Shown: piece after piece, positions 42,648 to 51,536 of the stretch
How positions within the stretch are numbered: the stretch's first letter is position 1
Layout: every line of letters starts with the position of its first letter
Origin: Amnibacterium endophyticum
GTDB taxonomy: Bacteria; Actinomycetota; Actinomycetes; Actinomycetales; Microbacteriaceae
Assembly: GCF_042680685.1 (NCBI RefSeq)
Contig: NZ_JBHUEA010000009.1
Location: 48,692 to 112,691, forward strand
DNA length: 64,000 nt
Reading direction: 5' to 3'
Position numbers and translations under genes: made by a program
Notes under the pieces: model-generated
Told to the model about the DNA's origin: nothing
Databases searched by the model: none
What the model saw: the letters and a program-made list of their open reading frames with translations, nothing else

Positions 42648-44126
42648 ATGACCGAGACCGTCGACCGCCCGGCGACCCGGGCCGAGCCGCCCGCCGCCGA
42701 CCGGCTCTCGCGGCGCGACGTCACAGTGATCGCGGTGCTGCTGGTCTCCGCCTTCACCGTCGTGCTGAACGAGACGATCATGTCCGTCGCCGTGCCGGTG
42801 CTGGTCCGCGACCTCGGCATCACCACGTCCACCGGGCAGTGGCTGTCGACCGGCTTCATCCTGACGATGGCCGTCGTCATCCCGGTGAGCGGGTTCCTGA
42901 TCCGGCGGCTGACGAGCCGTGCGCTGTTCACGGCCGCCATGGGGTCGTTCAGCCTCGGGACGCTGCTCGCCGCGCTCAGCCCGAACTTCGAGATGCTGCT
43001 CGTCGCCCGCATCGTGCAGGCGCTCGGGGCCGCGGTGCTCATCCCGCTGCTGATGACGACGGTGATGACGATCGTGCCGCCGTCGCGCCGCGGCACGATG
43101 ATGGGCAACATCTCCGTCGTGATCTCGGTCGCGCCGGCGATCGGGCCGACGGTGTCCGGGCTGATCCTCAACGTGCTGCCCTGGCCGTTCATCTTCTGGT
43201 GCGTGCTGCCCATCGCCGTCGCGGCGCTCGTCATCGGGCTCAAGATGATGACGAACGTCGGGGAGACGACCCGCGTCCGCATCGACTGGCTGTCGATCCC
43301 GCTGTCCGCCATCGGCTTCGGCGGGCTCGTCTACGGGCTGAACGCCGTCGGCGTGGAGGCGTCGGCCGGCGAGGTGCAGCCCCTCGCCGTCGCGGTGCCC
43401 GTCGCGATCGGCGCGGTCGGCCTGACGCTGTTCCTGCTGCGCCAGGTGCAGCTGCAGCGCCTCGACCGCGCGCTGCTCGACCTGCGCGCCTTCCGGTCCC
43501 GCGTCTTCACCGCGTCCGTCATCACCGGCTCGTTGGCCTTCCTCGGGCTGCTCGGCTCGGCGTTCCTGCTGCCGATCTACCTGCAGCAGGTGCTGCAGCT
43601 GCAGCCGCTGCAGACCGGGCTGCTCGTGCTGCCCGGCGGCCTGCTGATGGGCCTGCTCGGCCCGGTCGTCGGGCGCCTGTACGACCGCGTCGGGCCGAAG
43701 CCGCTGCTGCTGCCGGGCCTCGCGATCGCGTTCGTCGGCCTGCTCCTGCTCGCGACCGTGGACGCGGACACCGAGCCCTGGACCGTCCTCGCCCGGCACG
43801 TGCTGCTGAGCCTCGGCCTCGCGACGGTGCTGCCGTCGGTCTTCACCGCGGGCCTCTCGGCGGTGCCGCGCGCGCAGACCTCGTACGGCAGCGCGATCTT
43901 CGCGACCATGCAGCAGGTGGGCGGAGCGGCGGGCACGGCGCTCGTCGTCGCCCTGCTCGCCATCGGCGGTGCCGCGTACGACGGCGCCGGCGGGGCGGGC
44001 GCCGCGGAGGCGGCCGGGACCCGGCTCGCGTTCCTCGTCAGCGCCGGCGTGTTCGTCGTCGCCTTCGTGGCCGCGACGTTCGTGAAGCGCGTCGACGACG
44101 GCGCACCGGTGCCCGTCGGACACTGA
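42648..44126 (+). CDS. DHA2-family (EmrB/QacA) MFS multidrug transporter, 14 TM
   Basis: 492 aa, about 14 helices. TM1 LNETIMSVAVPVLVRDLGIT is typical of DHA2 (NxTIxNVALP-like), followed by a GFLIRRLTSRALF motif A and motif C in TM5 (VAPAIGPTVSGLIL). ATG 42648 is preceded by AGAGGAG. Proton-driven drug efflux is the family role. Divergent from mntH with a 270-bp spacer in which I see no further gene. Confidence 0.92.
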   Translation: MTETVDRPATRAEPPAADRLSRRDVTVIAVLLVSAFTVVLNETIMSVAVPVLVRDLGITTSTGQWLSTGFILTMAVVIPVSGFLIRRLTSRALFTAAMGSFSLGTLLAALSPNFEMLLVARIVQALGAAVLIPLLMTTVMTIVPPSRRGTMMGNISVVISVAPAIGPTVSGLILNVLPWPFIFWCVLPIAVAALVIGLKMMTNVGETTRVRIDWLSIPLSAIGFGGLVYGLNAVGVEASAGEVQPLAVAVPVAIGAVGLTLFLLRQVQLQRLDRALLDLRAFRSRVFTASVITGSLAFLGLLGSAFLLPIYLQQVLQLQPLQTGLLVLPGGLLMGLLGPVVGRLYDRVGPKPLLLPGLAIAFVGLLLLATVDADTEPWTVLARHVLLSLGLATVLPSVFTAGLSAVPRAQTSYGSAIFATMQQVGGAAGTALVVALLAIGGAAYDGAGGAGAAEAAGTRLAFLVSAGVFVVAFVAATFVKRVDDGAPVPVGH

Positions 44127-44143
44127 GCCCGAGCCCGAGCATC

Positions 44144-44175
44144 CGCTGTGCAGCCGCACCCGCGGCTGCACAGCG
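44144..44175 (+). terminator. 14-bp hairpin after the DHA2 transporter
   Basis: Arms 44144-44157 and 44162-44175 (CGCTGTGCAGCCGC and complement) with an ACCC loop, 17 bp after the stop, followed by ATTCCTCC. Confidence 0.85.
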
Positions 44176-44216
44176 ATTCCTCCCGCGCCATCATCGGTGC
44201 AGACGGAGGTGGCGCG

Positions 44217-45275
44217 ATGGCTCGGATCCCGGCGCTGTCCCCGCGGATGACGCGGCAGCGGCTGCACCACAGCGGCGTGCGGCCCCTCACCGTGCTCCTG
44301 ATCGGCGAGCGGTCGAGGCTGCTGACCGCTGAGCCCTCCCTCGCCCAGCGCGCGATCGACCGCGTCTGGCTCGCGAGCCGGCGGGGGGTGGACCTCGACG
44401 CGCTGACCGACCTGGTCCCGGCGCTGCGCCGGGTCGCGGCGGGTGCGGAGGACTGGCGCGTCTGGCGCTACGACGTCGTCGTGGTCCTGATCGGGGCGGC
44501 GCTGCCGGCACGGCGACGCGAGCAGGCGCTCGAGCAGGCCGGCCACCTGCTGCGCCGCGACGCGGCGCACGGCACGCCCGTCGTCCTCGTCCTCGAGGGC
44601 CCGGACGGCGGGGACGAGCAGCGGCTGCTGGTCGCCGCCGAGGCCCTCGGGGGCGATGCGCTGCACGTCGTGCGGAGCGACGAGGTCGACGACCGGACGC
44701 TCGCGGTACGGGTGGGCGCCGAGGTCGAGGCGGTGCTGCGCTCCGCTCCGGCCCGCGGGCACGTCGGGGAGGACGAGACCGACCGGCAGCGGGCGCTCGA
44801 CGACACCGGCATCGTGGAGCGGGCACGCGACCCGCGGCTGGACGACCTGGTCGAGCTGGCCCGTACCGCGTTCGGCACCGAGAGCGCCGAGATCAACTTC
44901 ATCGACCACGACCGCCAGTGGAAGCTGGCGGTCGCCGGGGGAGACCCCGCGGACAACCCCCGCGCGCACTCCTTCTGCAACCAGACCATCCGCAGGCCCG
45001 AGCCGCTCGTCGTCGGCGACACCCGGCTGCACCCGCTGCTGCGGCGGAGCCCGCTCGCCCACGGCCCGGCGGCCATCCGCTTCTACGCGGCGTACCCGAT
45101 CGAGTCGATCGACGGCTACCGGATCGGGTCGTTCTGCGTGTACGACTCGCAGCCGCGCGACGTGCGCGGGCTCGACCTCGCCGTGCTGCGGGATCTCGCC
45201 CTGCTGGCGCAGGCGGAGCTGATCCCGGAGGACTCCGCCCCGCAGGGCCTCTCGGATACGCTGCGGCGGCCATGA
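44217..45275 (+). CDS. GAF domain-containing protein
   Basis: 352 aa. The N-terminal half (about 1-190) resembles a Rossmann-like or receiver-like fold without clear catalytic residues. The C-terminal half (about 200-350) is a GAF domain of the type found in phytochrome-like sensors (LVELARTAFGTESAEINFID, HSFCNQTI, FYAAYPIES, IGSFCVYD). No output domain, so it may sense a ligand and act through a partner. ACGGAGG lies upstream of the ATG. Its stop overlaps the sulfurtransferase start (ATGA). Confidence 0.85.
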   Translation: MARIPALSPRMTRQRLHHSGVRPLTVLLIGERSRLLTAEPSLAQRAIDRVWLASRRGVDLDALTDLVPALRRVAAGAEDWRVWRYDVVVVLIGAALPARRREQALEQAGHLLRRDAAHGTPVVLVLEGPDGGDEQRLLVAAEALGGDALHVVRSDEVDDRTLAVRVGAEVEAVLRSAPARGHVGEDETDRQRALDDTGIVERARDPRLDDLVELARTAFGTESAEINFIDHDRQWKLAVAGGDPADNPRAHSFCNQTIRRPEPLVVGDTRLHPLLRRSPLAHGPAAIRFYAAYPIESIDGYRIGSFCVYDSQPRDVRGLDLAVLRDLALLAQAELIPEDSAPQGLSDTLRRP

Positions 45276-46099
45276 ACGACCTCATCGACGCACCCGCGCT
45301 GTCCGCCCGGCTCGGCGAGCCCGGCCTCGTCGTCCTCGACGTGCGGTGGCGGCTCGACGCGCCCGACGGGCGGCCGGCGCACCGGGCGGGACATGTGCCC
45401 GGTGCCGTCTACATCGACCTCGACGGGGAGCTGGCAGGACCGCCGTCGCCCGCGGAGGGGCGGCATCCGCTGCCCGGGATCGACGCGCTGCAGGACGCCG
45501 CGCGCCGGTGGGGCGTCCGGGCGGGCTCCTCGGTCGTCGTGGTCGACGACCTGGGCGGGATGTCCGCGGCGCGGGCGTGGTGGCTGCTGCGGCACGCGGG
45601 CCTCACCGACGTGCGCGTGCTCGACGGCGGCATGCGCGCATGGCGCGACGCCGGGCTGCCGCTCGAGCAGGGCGACGTCGAGCCCGAGCGCGGGGACGTC
45701 GAGCTGGCGTACGGCGCGATGCCGGTGATCGACGCGGACGGGGCGGCCGCCTTCGAGGGCGTGCTGCTCGACGCGAGGGCGGGCGAGCGCTACCGCGGCG
45801 AGGTCGAGCCCGTCGACCCGCGCGCCGGGCACGTCCCCGGCGCGATCAGCGTCCCGACCGCCGGGAACCTCGGGGCGGACGGGCGCTTCCTGCCCCCGGA
45901 GGCGCTGCGCGAGCGGTTCGCCGCCGCGGGCGTGCAGGACGGGATGCCGGTCGCCGCCTACTGCGGGTCGGGCGTGACGGCGGCCCACGAGGCGCTCGCG
46001 CTGCGGATCGCGGGGTTCGGCGCGGCCGTCTACCCGGGCTCGTGGAGCCAGTGGTCGAACGACCCGGCGCGCCCGGTGGCGACCGGGGACGCGCCCTGA
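45272..46099 (+). CDS. sulfurtransferase, tandem rhodanese (SseA-like)
   Basis: 275 aa with two rhodanese domains. The N-terminal domain is inactive (the Cys position falls in DDLGGMSAA), while the C-terminal one has Cys231 in AYCGSGVTAAH. The CGSGVT loop matches 3-mercaptopyruvate sulfurtransferases (CGSGVTA) better than thiosulfate-type loops (CRKGVT). Transfers sulfane sulfur to cyanide or thiol acceptors. ATG overlaps the GAF gene stop by 4 bp. Confidence 0.92.
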   Translation: MNDLIDAPALSARLGEPGLVVLDVRWRLDAPDGRPAHRAGHVPGAVYIDLDGELAGPPSPAEGRHPLPGIDALQDAARRWGVRAGSSVVVVDDLGGMSAARAWWLLRHAGLTDVRVLDGGMRAWRDAGLPLEQGDVEPERGDVELAYGAMPVIDADGAAAFEGVLLDARAGERYRGEVEPVDPRAGHVPGAISVPTAGNLGADGRFLPPEALRERFAAAGVQDGMPVAAYCGSGVTAAHEALALRIAGFGAAVYPGSWSQWSNDPARPVATGDAP

Positions 46100-46707
46100 T
46101 CGGCGGACGCGGTTCGGCGGACGGCCGCGCGGAGGTCCTCCGCGCGGACGACCCGCGCGTGCCCGAGCTGCTCGCCGGCGGGTGGACGGTCGCGCACCGG
46201 TCCTGGGCCGCGCGGACGGCCGCACCGGACGAGCGCGCGCCGCTCGAGGCGCTCGTCGCCGCGGCGGCGGCGCAGGGCTGCGCGGTCGCCGAGCTGGGCC
46301 CGGCGGACGACGCGGCGGTCGAGGCGTTCGCGGCGTCGGTGCGGGCCGACTTCCCGGGCGGCCTTGCGACGGCGCCGCACCCGGTCGACGCCGCGTCGAT
46401 CGCGCGCGACCGGGCCGCGGGCACCCGCTGGTTCGGCGCGAAGAACGGTGGCGACCTCGTCGCGGTCACGGTGATCCGGGCCGACGGCGAGCGGGCCGAG
46501 ACGGACTGGACCGCGGTGCGCGCCGACCACCGCCGTCGCGGGCTGGCGGAGGGGGTGAAGGCGGCCTCCCTGCTCGCGCTCGCGGCGGACGGCGTGTGCA
46601 CCTTCGGGACGGGCGGCGCGGACGAGAACGCTCCGAGCCTGGCGATGAACCGGCGCCTGGGCTACGTCGTCACGGAGCGCTGGGTCACCCTCGTCCCCGC
46701 GCCCTGA
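46096..46707 (+). CDS. GNAT-family N-acetyltransferase
   Basis: 203 aa if it begins at CTG 46096, which overlaps the sulfurtransferase TGA (CTGA); GTG 46159 is the nearest standard start but would remove EVLRADDPRVPELLAGGW. The C-terminal GNAT half shows VTVIRADGERAETDWTAVRA, the RRRGLAEGVKAASL acetyl-CoA loop, and NAPSLAMNRRLGYV. Last gene of the GAF/rhodanese operon. Substrate unknown. Confidence 0.78.
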   Translation: MIGGRGSADGRAEVLRADDPRVPELLAGGWTVAHRSWAARTAAPDERAPLEALVAAAAAQGCAVAELGPADDAAVEAFAASVRADFPGGLATAPHPVDAASIARDRAAGTRWFGAKNGGDLVAVTVIRADGERAETDWTAVRADHRRRGLAEGVKAASLLALAADGVCTFGTGGADENAPSLAMNRRLGYVVTERWVTLVPAP

Positions 46708-46711
46708 GGGG

Positions 46712-46825
46712 CTTGCCGCTTCCGTCCCCTCCTGACGCCGCAAAGGGGGACGAAAGCGGCAAGTGCTCCGGAGGGGGTGCCGCTTCCGTTCCGTGTCCTC
46801 GTGCGGGAGGGGACGGAAGCGGCAC
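46712..46825. repeat. two adjacent hairpins sharing one arm sequence (four copies of TGCCGCTTCCGT)
   Basis: Hairpin 1: 46712-46730 with 46744-46763. Hairpin 2: 46777-46789 with 46813-46825. Each arm is a copy, direct or inverted, of TGCCGCTTCCGTCCCCT, so the order is forward, reverse, forward, reverse. It occupies the gap between the convergent GNAT and hrpA genes. Confidence 0.82.
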
Positions 46826-46846
46826 GTCCCCGAACGGACGATCGCG

Positions 46847-49800
46847 TCAGGGGGTCGGCGCGAGGGCGCGGCGGATGCGCTGAAGGCTGACCGGCTCCGC
46901 GGTCGGGATCGGCTGGGCGAAGAGGCCGAGCCGCAGCTCCTCGAGCAGCCAGCGGACGCGCGCCAGGGGCGCCGGGACGGCCGCGGTCAGCGGCAGGGTG
47001 CCGCCCGCCGCCCGGTAGAGGTCCTCCGCGGTGCGCGCCTCCGTCATCCACACCCGGTCGCGGTTCGCCTGCTCGGGCAGCCGCTCCACGCGACGCACGA
47101 CGCCCGCCGCGTAGACGGCGAGGCGGGGCAGCCGGTCGGCGCCGTCGACGCGCACGAAGCCGGGGTGGATCAGCGCGTCCAGCTGCGCGCGGGCGTCCTG
47201 CAGCGCCGGCAGGAGCGGCAGGGCCGTCGCCTCCCGGATCGCCCGGTCCGCCTCCCGCGCGCCCGCGAGCGCGGCGGCGGCGGCGCCCACCACCTGGAAG
47301 AGGTCGTCGACGACCCGGGCGGCGAGGGCCTCCTGCACCCGCGCGAAGGCGGCGCGGTCCCAGACGAGGCCGTCCTCCGCCTCGCGCCGCTGCACCCGGT
47401 CGACCACCGCGTCCAGGCAGTCGACGAGCAGGGCGTCGGTCGAGGCGTAGGGGCTCGCTCCGAGCGCCAGCTTCTCGGCGCCCGTCAGGTGGTCGCGCAC
47501 GTACGCGGCCGGCGACGGCGTCGCGAGGCGCAGCAGCAGGTACACGCCCGCGCGGGTCGCCGCGGCCTGCTCGGCGGGCGTCGCGAGCAGGCGCACGTCG
47601 ACGGCCGACCCGGTGTCGACCAGCGCGGGGTAGGCGCGCACCACGCCGCCCGCGGCGCGGGTGTCGAGCACCCGCGGCAGCGCGTCGAGGTCCCACGTCG
47701 TCATGCCGGTGCGCTCGATCGCGGCGGCGGGCGCCGACGGGCGGGACACGACGCGGGCCGCCGACGAGCGCGCGCGGTCGGCGAAGCGGGCCTGCAGCTC
47801 GGCGAGGTCGCGGGAGCGGGCGAGCGTGCGCGGGCCGCGCCGGTCCTGCTCCACCACCGCGAACGCCGGCGACAGGTGCGAGGGCAGGCGCGCGGTATCG
47901 AAGTCGCCGGGCGCGGGGTTCGCCCCCGCGACGCGGCGGATCGCGGTCGCCAGCACGTCGACGAGCGGCCCCGGCGTCGCGCCCGTCTCCGGGCCGGCGG
48001 GCAGCTCGGGCAGCAGCCGCCGCGCCCAGTCCGCCGCCGGCACGACCTGCCGGCGGATCGGCTTCGGCAGCGTCTTCAGCAGCCCGGTCACGAGCTCCTC
48101 GCGGAACCCGGGCACCTGCCAGTCGAAGCCGGCGGGGGAGAGGCCGGCGAGCAGCGGCAGCGGCACCTGCACGGTCACGCCGTCGTCCTCCGCGCCCGGC
48201 GCGAACCGGTAGCGCAGCCGGAGCCGCTGGTCGCCCTGGTGCCACGCCGGCGGGAAGGCGCGCTCGTCGACCTCCGGCTCCGCCTCCTCCGGCAGCAGGT
48301 CCTCGCGGCGGAGGGTCAGCAGGTCCGGCGCCTCGTCGCGCACCCCGCGCCACCAGGTCTCGAAGCGGCGCACGTCGGTGACGTCGGCCGGCACGCGGTC
48401 GTCGTAGAAGTCCTGCACCGCCTGCTCGTCGACGGGGGCGCGGCGGAGGCGCTCGGCCTCGTCGTCGAGCTCGCGGATCAGGCGCCGGTTCGCGCGGTCG
48501 AAGTCGTAGAGGCGGTCGCCGCGGGTCTCGCGCGGCCACTCGCCGCCGACCAGCGCGTGCTCGAGCAGCAGGTCGCGGGCGTGCTCGGGGTGCAGGCGCG
48601 CCCACTGCACCCGCCGCTTCTCGACGATCGGGACGCCGAACAGCGTGACGCGCTCGTCGGCGACGGCCGCGCCCTGGCGCTGCTCCCAGCGGGGCTCGCC
48701 GTACGTGCGCTTGACGAGGTCGCCGGCGATCGGCTCCGCCCAGGCCGGGTCGATCGCGGCGTTCATCCGCGCGAACAGGCGCGAGGTCTCCACCAGCTCG
48801 GCGCTCATCAGCGCCCGCGGCGGCCGCTTCGCGAGCGCGGAGCCCGGGAAGACGACGAAGCGCAGCTGGCGTGCGCCCGCGAACTCGACGGCCCCGCGGC
48901 GAGGGGCGGGCCGCCCGCCGCCGGTCCGGGGCTGCGCGGTGCGGTCGTCGCGCAGCCCGATCTGCGACAGCAGCCCCGCGAGCAGGCTCTTGTGCACCGC
49001 GTCGGCCTGCTTGCCGGGCGCCTGCTCGTCCCGGCTCCGCGGGTCCAGGCCCGCGTCCTTCGCGACGGAGGTCAGCTGGCGGACCAGGTCCTGCCACTCG
49101 CGCACGCGCACGAAGTTCAGGAACTCCGCGCGGCAGCGGCGCCGGAAGGCGCTGGACGAGAGCTCGCGGCGCTGCTCCTCCAGGTACCGCCAGAGCGCGA
49201 GCAGGGTGAGGAAGTCGCTGCCGGGGTCGGTGAAGCGGGCGTGCTGCTGGTCGGCCTGCTCGCGCTTGTCGACGGGGCGCTCGCGGGGGTCCTGCACGGT
49301 GAGCCCGGCCACGATCGCGATCACCTCGGCGGTCGCGCCGTGCCGCTTCGACTCGAGCAGCATCCGGCCGAGCCGCGGGTCGACGGGCAGGCGGGCGAGG
49401 TCGCGGCCGATGCGGGTGAGCGTCGGCCCCGACTCCTGAGGTCCTCGCGGGGGTCCGCCGCGGGCGGGCCGCACCGCGCCCAGCTCGAGCAGCAGGTCGA
49501 GGCCCGCCTTCACGCCGCGGGAGTCGGGCGGGGTGAGGAAGGGGAACGCCGCGATGTCGCCGAGGCCGAGCGAGAGCATCTGCAGGATGACCGCCGCGAG
49601 ATTCGTCCGCAGGATCTCCGGGTCGGTGTACTCGGGGCGCTTGCCGAAGTCCTCCTCCGCGTAGAGGCGGATCGCGATCCCGGCGCTCGTGCGACCGGCA
49701 CGCCCGGCGCGCTGCGCGGCGGACGCCTGCGACACGGCCTCGACCGGCAGCCGCTGGATCTTCGCCCGCGCGCTGTAGCGGGAGATGCGGGCCGTGCCGC

Positions 49801-50779
49801 CGTCGATCACCGCGCGGATGCCGGGCACGGTCAGGCTCGTCTCGGCGACGTTCGTCGCGAGCACGATCCGCCTCGCGACGCCCGGCGTCGTGGAGCGCTC
49901 GAAGACGCGGTGCTGCTCGGCGGCGGAGAGGCGGCCGTAGAGCGGCAGCACCTCCTGGGGCGCCGCCCGGCCGGCGTAGCGGCCGCGCAGCGCGTCCGCG
50001 ACGTCGCGGATCTCGCCCTCGCCCGACAGGAACACGAGCACGTCGCCGCCCGGCAGGTCGCGCTCCAGCTCGTCGAGCGCGTCCCCGACGCCGGTCACGA
50101 GGTCCCGGTCCTCCGAGGCGCCGCGGTCCGGGTCCTCGTCCTCGTCGCCCTGGTCCTCCACCACGAGCGGCCGGTAGCGGACCTCGACCGGATAGGTGCG
50201 GCCCGAGACCTCGATCACCGGCGCCGGGCGACCCTGCGCGTCGGCGAAGTGGTCGGCGAAGCGCTCGACGTCGATCGTCGCCGACGTGACGACCACCTTG
50301 AGGTCGGGGCGCCGCGGCAGCAGCCGCTTCAGGTAGCCGAGCAGGAAGTCGATGTTGAGGCTGCGCTCGTGCGCCTCGTCGAGCACGATCGTGTCGTAGC
50401 GCCGCAGGTCCCGGTCCCGGCGGATCTCCGCGAGCAGGATGCCGTCCGTCATCAGCCGGACGCGTGTGTCGGCGCTCGTCGTGTCGGTGAACCGGACGCT
50501 GTAGCCGACGAGACCGCCGAGCGGCACGTCGAGCTCGTCGGCGATCCGCTCCGCGATGGTGCGTGCCGCGATCCGCCTGGGCTGGGTGTGCGCGATGGAG
50601 GTGCGGCCCAGCTCGAGCGCGATCTTCGGCAGCTGCGTCGTCTTGCCGCTGCCCGTCTCGCCCGCGACGACGACGACCTGGTGCCCGGCGATCGCCGCGG
50701 CGATCTCGTCCCGCATCCGGCTGACGGGCAGCTCGGGCGGGAAGGAGATCGCCGGCACGGCAGCGGCGGTCGATGTCAT
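46847..50779 (-). CDS. hrpA: ATP-dependent RNA helicase HrpA (DEAH/RHA)
   Basis: 1,310 aa, full length. Walker A GETGSGKTTQL (40-50), a LDEAH Walker B, TSAT, and the second RecA domain with ATNVAETSLTVPGI and QRAGRAGRTSAG. The HA2/OB-fold region follows, then the long C-terminal DUF3418 domain that defines HrpA rather than HrpB. Remodels RNA and, in E. coli, has been linked to rescue of stalled ribosomes. ATG 50779 chosen (MTSTAAAVPA); the frame is open further upstream without conservation. Monocistronic. Confidence 0.95.
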   Translation of the reverse strand: MTSTAAAVPAISFPPELPVSRMRDEIAAAIAGHQVVVVAGETGSGKTTQLPKIALELGRTSIAHTQPRRIAARTIAERIADELDVPLGGLVGYSVRFTDTTSADTRVRLMTDGILLAEIRRDRDLRRYDTIVLDEAHERSLNIDFLLGYLKRLLPRRPDLKVVVTSATIDVERFADHFADAQGRPAPVIEVSGRTYPVEVRYRPLVVEDQGDEDEDPDRGASEDRDLVTGVGDALDELERDLPGGDVLVFLSGEGEIRDVADALRGRYAGRAAPQEVLPLYGRLSAAEQHRVFERSTTPGVARRIVLATNVAETSLTVPGIRAVIDGGTARISRYSARAKIQRLPVEAVSQASAAQRAGRAGRTSAGIAIRLYAEEDFGKRPEYTDPEILRTNLAAVILQMLSLGLGDIAAFPFLTPPDSRGVKAGLDLLLELGAVRPARGGPPRGPQESGPTLTRIGRDLARLPVDPRLGRMLLESKRHGATAEVIAIVAGLTVQDPRERPVDKREQADQQHARFTDPGSDFLTLLALWRYLEEQRRELSSSAFRRRCRAEFLNFVRVREWQDLVRQLTSVAKDAGLDPRSRDEQAPGKQADAVHKSLLAGLLSQIGLRDDRTAQPRTGGGRPAPRRGAVEFAGARQLRFVVFPGSALAKRPPRALMSAELVETSRLFARMNAAIDPAWAEPIAGDLVKRTYGEPRWEQRQGAAVADERVTLFGVPIVEKRRVQWARLHPEHARDLLLEHALVGGEWPRETRGDRLYDFDRANRRLIRELDDEAERLRRAPVDEQAVQDFYDDRVPADVTDVRRFETWWRGVRDEAPDLLTLRREDLLPEEAEPEVDERAFPPAWHQGDQRLRLRYRFAPGAEDDGVTVQVPLPLLAGLSPAGFDWQVPGFREELVTGLLKTLPKPIRRQVVPAADWARRLLPELPAGPETGATPGPLVDVLATAIRRVAGANPAPGDFDTARLPSHLSPAFAVVEQDRRGPRTLARSRDLAELQARFADRARSSAARVVSRPSAPAAAIERTGMTTWDLDALPRVLDTRAAGGVVRAYPALVDTGSAVDVRLLATPAEQAAATRAGVYLLLRLATPSPAAYVRDHLTGAEKLALGASPYASTDALLVDCLDAVVDRVQRREAEDGLVWDRAAFARVQEALAARVVDDLFQVVGAAAAALAGAREADRAIREATALPLLPALQDARAQLDALIHPGFVRVDGADRLPRLAVYAAGVVRRVERLPEQANRDRVWMTEARTAEDLYRAAGGTLPLTAAVPAPLARVRWLLEELRLGLFAQPIPTAEPVSLQRIRRALAPTP

Positions 50780-50909
50780 GGGCGTCCAGTCTCGCACCGG
50801 CCGGATTCCGCACGACGCGGACGCCGTGCGCGAGCGCTGTCGACTCGCTCTCACCCTGCTCTCAGCAACAGTGGAGAGTATTCAGCACCAAACGAAAGGG
50901 AGGCTCCCA

Positions 50910-51179
50910 GTGAGCACCATCTGGTTCATCATCACGCTCATCGTCGTGGGGCTCATCGCCGGCGCCATCGCGAGGCTGGTGGTTCCCGGTACCCAGAGCA
51001 TGAGCATCGGGGCGACCATCGTCCTCGGCATCATCGGCTCGTTCGTCGCGGGTGCGATCGGCGCGCTGATCAGCGGTCAGGGCTTCGAGCTGTCGCCCGC
51101 TGGCATCATCGGCTCGATCATCGGCGCCATCGTCGTGCTGCTGATCTACATCGCGGTCCGTCGGCGCAGCGCCGCCTGA
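50910..51179 (+). CDS. GlsB/YeaQ/YmgE-family (transglycosylase-associated) stress membrane protein
   Basis: 89 aa, three hydrophobic helices. The family pattern is clear: FIITLIVVGLIAGAIARLVV, then GATIVLGIIGSFVAGAIG, and a last helix SIIGAIVVLLIYIAVRRR. GTG start with AAAGGGAGG upstream. Members are induced by stress; biochemical role unknown. Its own terminator follows. Confidence 0.93.
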   Translation: MSTIWFIITLIVVGLIAGAIARLVVPGTQSMSIGATIVLGIIGSFVAGAIGALISGQGFELSPAGIIGSIIGAIVVLLIYIAVRRRSAA

Positions 51180-51194
51180 GCGACGTTTCGGCGT

Positions 51195-51230
51195 GAAGGG
51201 CCTGACACCGACGACGGTGCCAGGCCCTTC
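51195..51230 (+). terminator. hairpin after the YeaQ-like gene
   Basis: 16-bp stem (51195-51210 with 51215-51230, one A-C mismatch), ACGA loop, followed by CTCGTCT; starts 15 bp after the stop codon. Confidence 0.85.
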
Positions 51231-51286
51231 CTCGTCTGGACCTTCCCCGCGGCCGATGCTCAACCCGGTTCGCTAGACCTGATCCC

Positions 51287-51499
51287 ATGAGCAACAGCAC
51301 CCCGCAGGGGCCCGGCCCCGAGTTCGGGTCGAACCCCGACGCGACGCCCGTCGACGAGACCGCCGCCGTGGACGACGCGATGCGTGAGGAGACCGACGCC
51401 GTGCAGGCCGAGGGCGACGACCAGACGATCGACATCAGCCGCAACGAGGGCCCGGAGCTGACGGCCGACACCGACGACGTCGACGCCGGGAGCGCGTGA
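51287..51499 (+). CDS. small acidic hypothetical protein
   Basis: 70 aa, strongly acidic, no Cys, no hydrophobic segment; probably disordered (DETAAVDDAMREETDAVQAE). ATG 51287 has TAGACC 10 nt upstream. A similar short acidic, disordered protein is encoded at 59175. Codon pattern is coding-like, but no family is recognised. Confidence 0.6.
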   Translation: MSNSTPQGPGPEFGSNPDATPVDETAAVDDAMREETDAVQAEGDDQTIDISRNEGPELTADTDDVDAGSA

Positions 51500-51536
51500 C
51501 GACCCTCATCCGCCACCGGCGTCCGGCTGTCGGGTC

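Noticed and set aside
41127..45062. 1,311-codon minus-strand frame covering mntH and extending under the DHA2 and GAF genes
   Set aside because: Only the last 416 codons (mntH) form a recognisable protein; the extension is antisense to well-supported genes.
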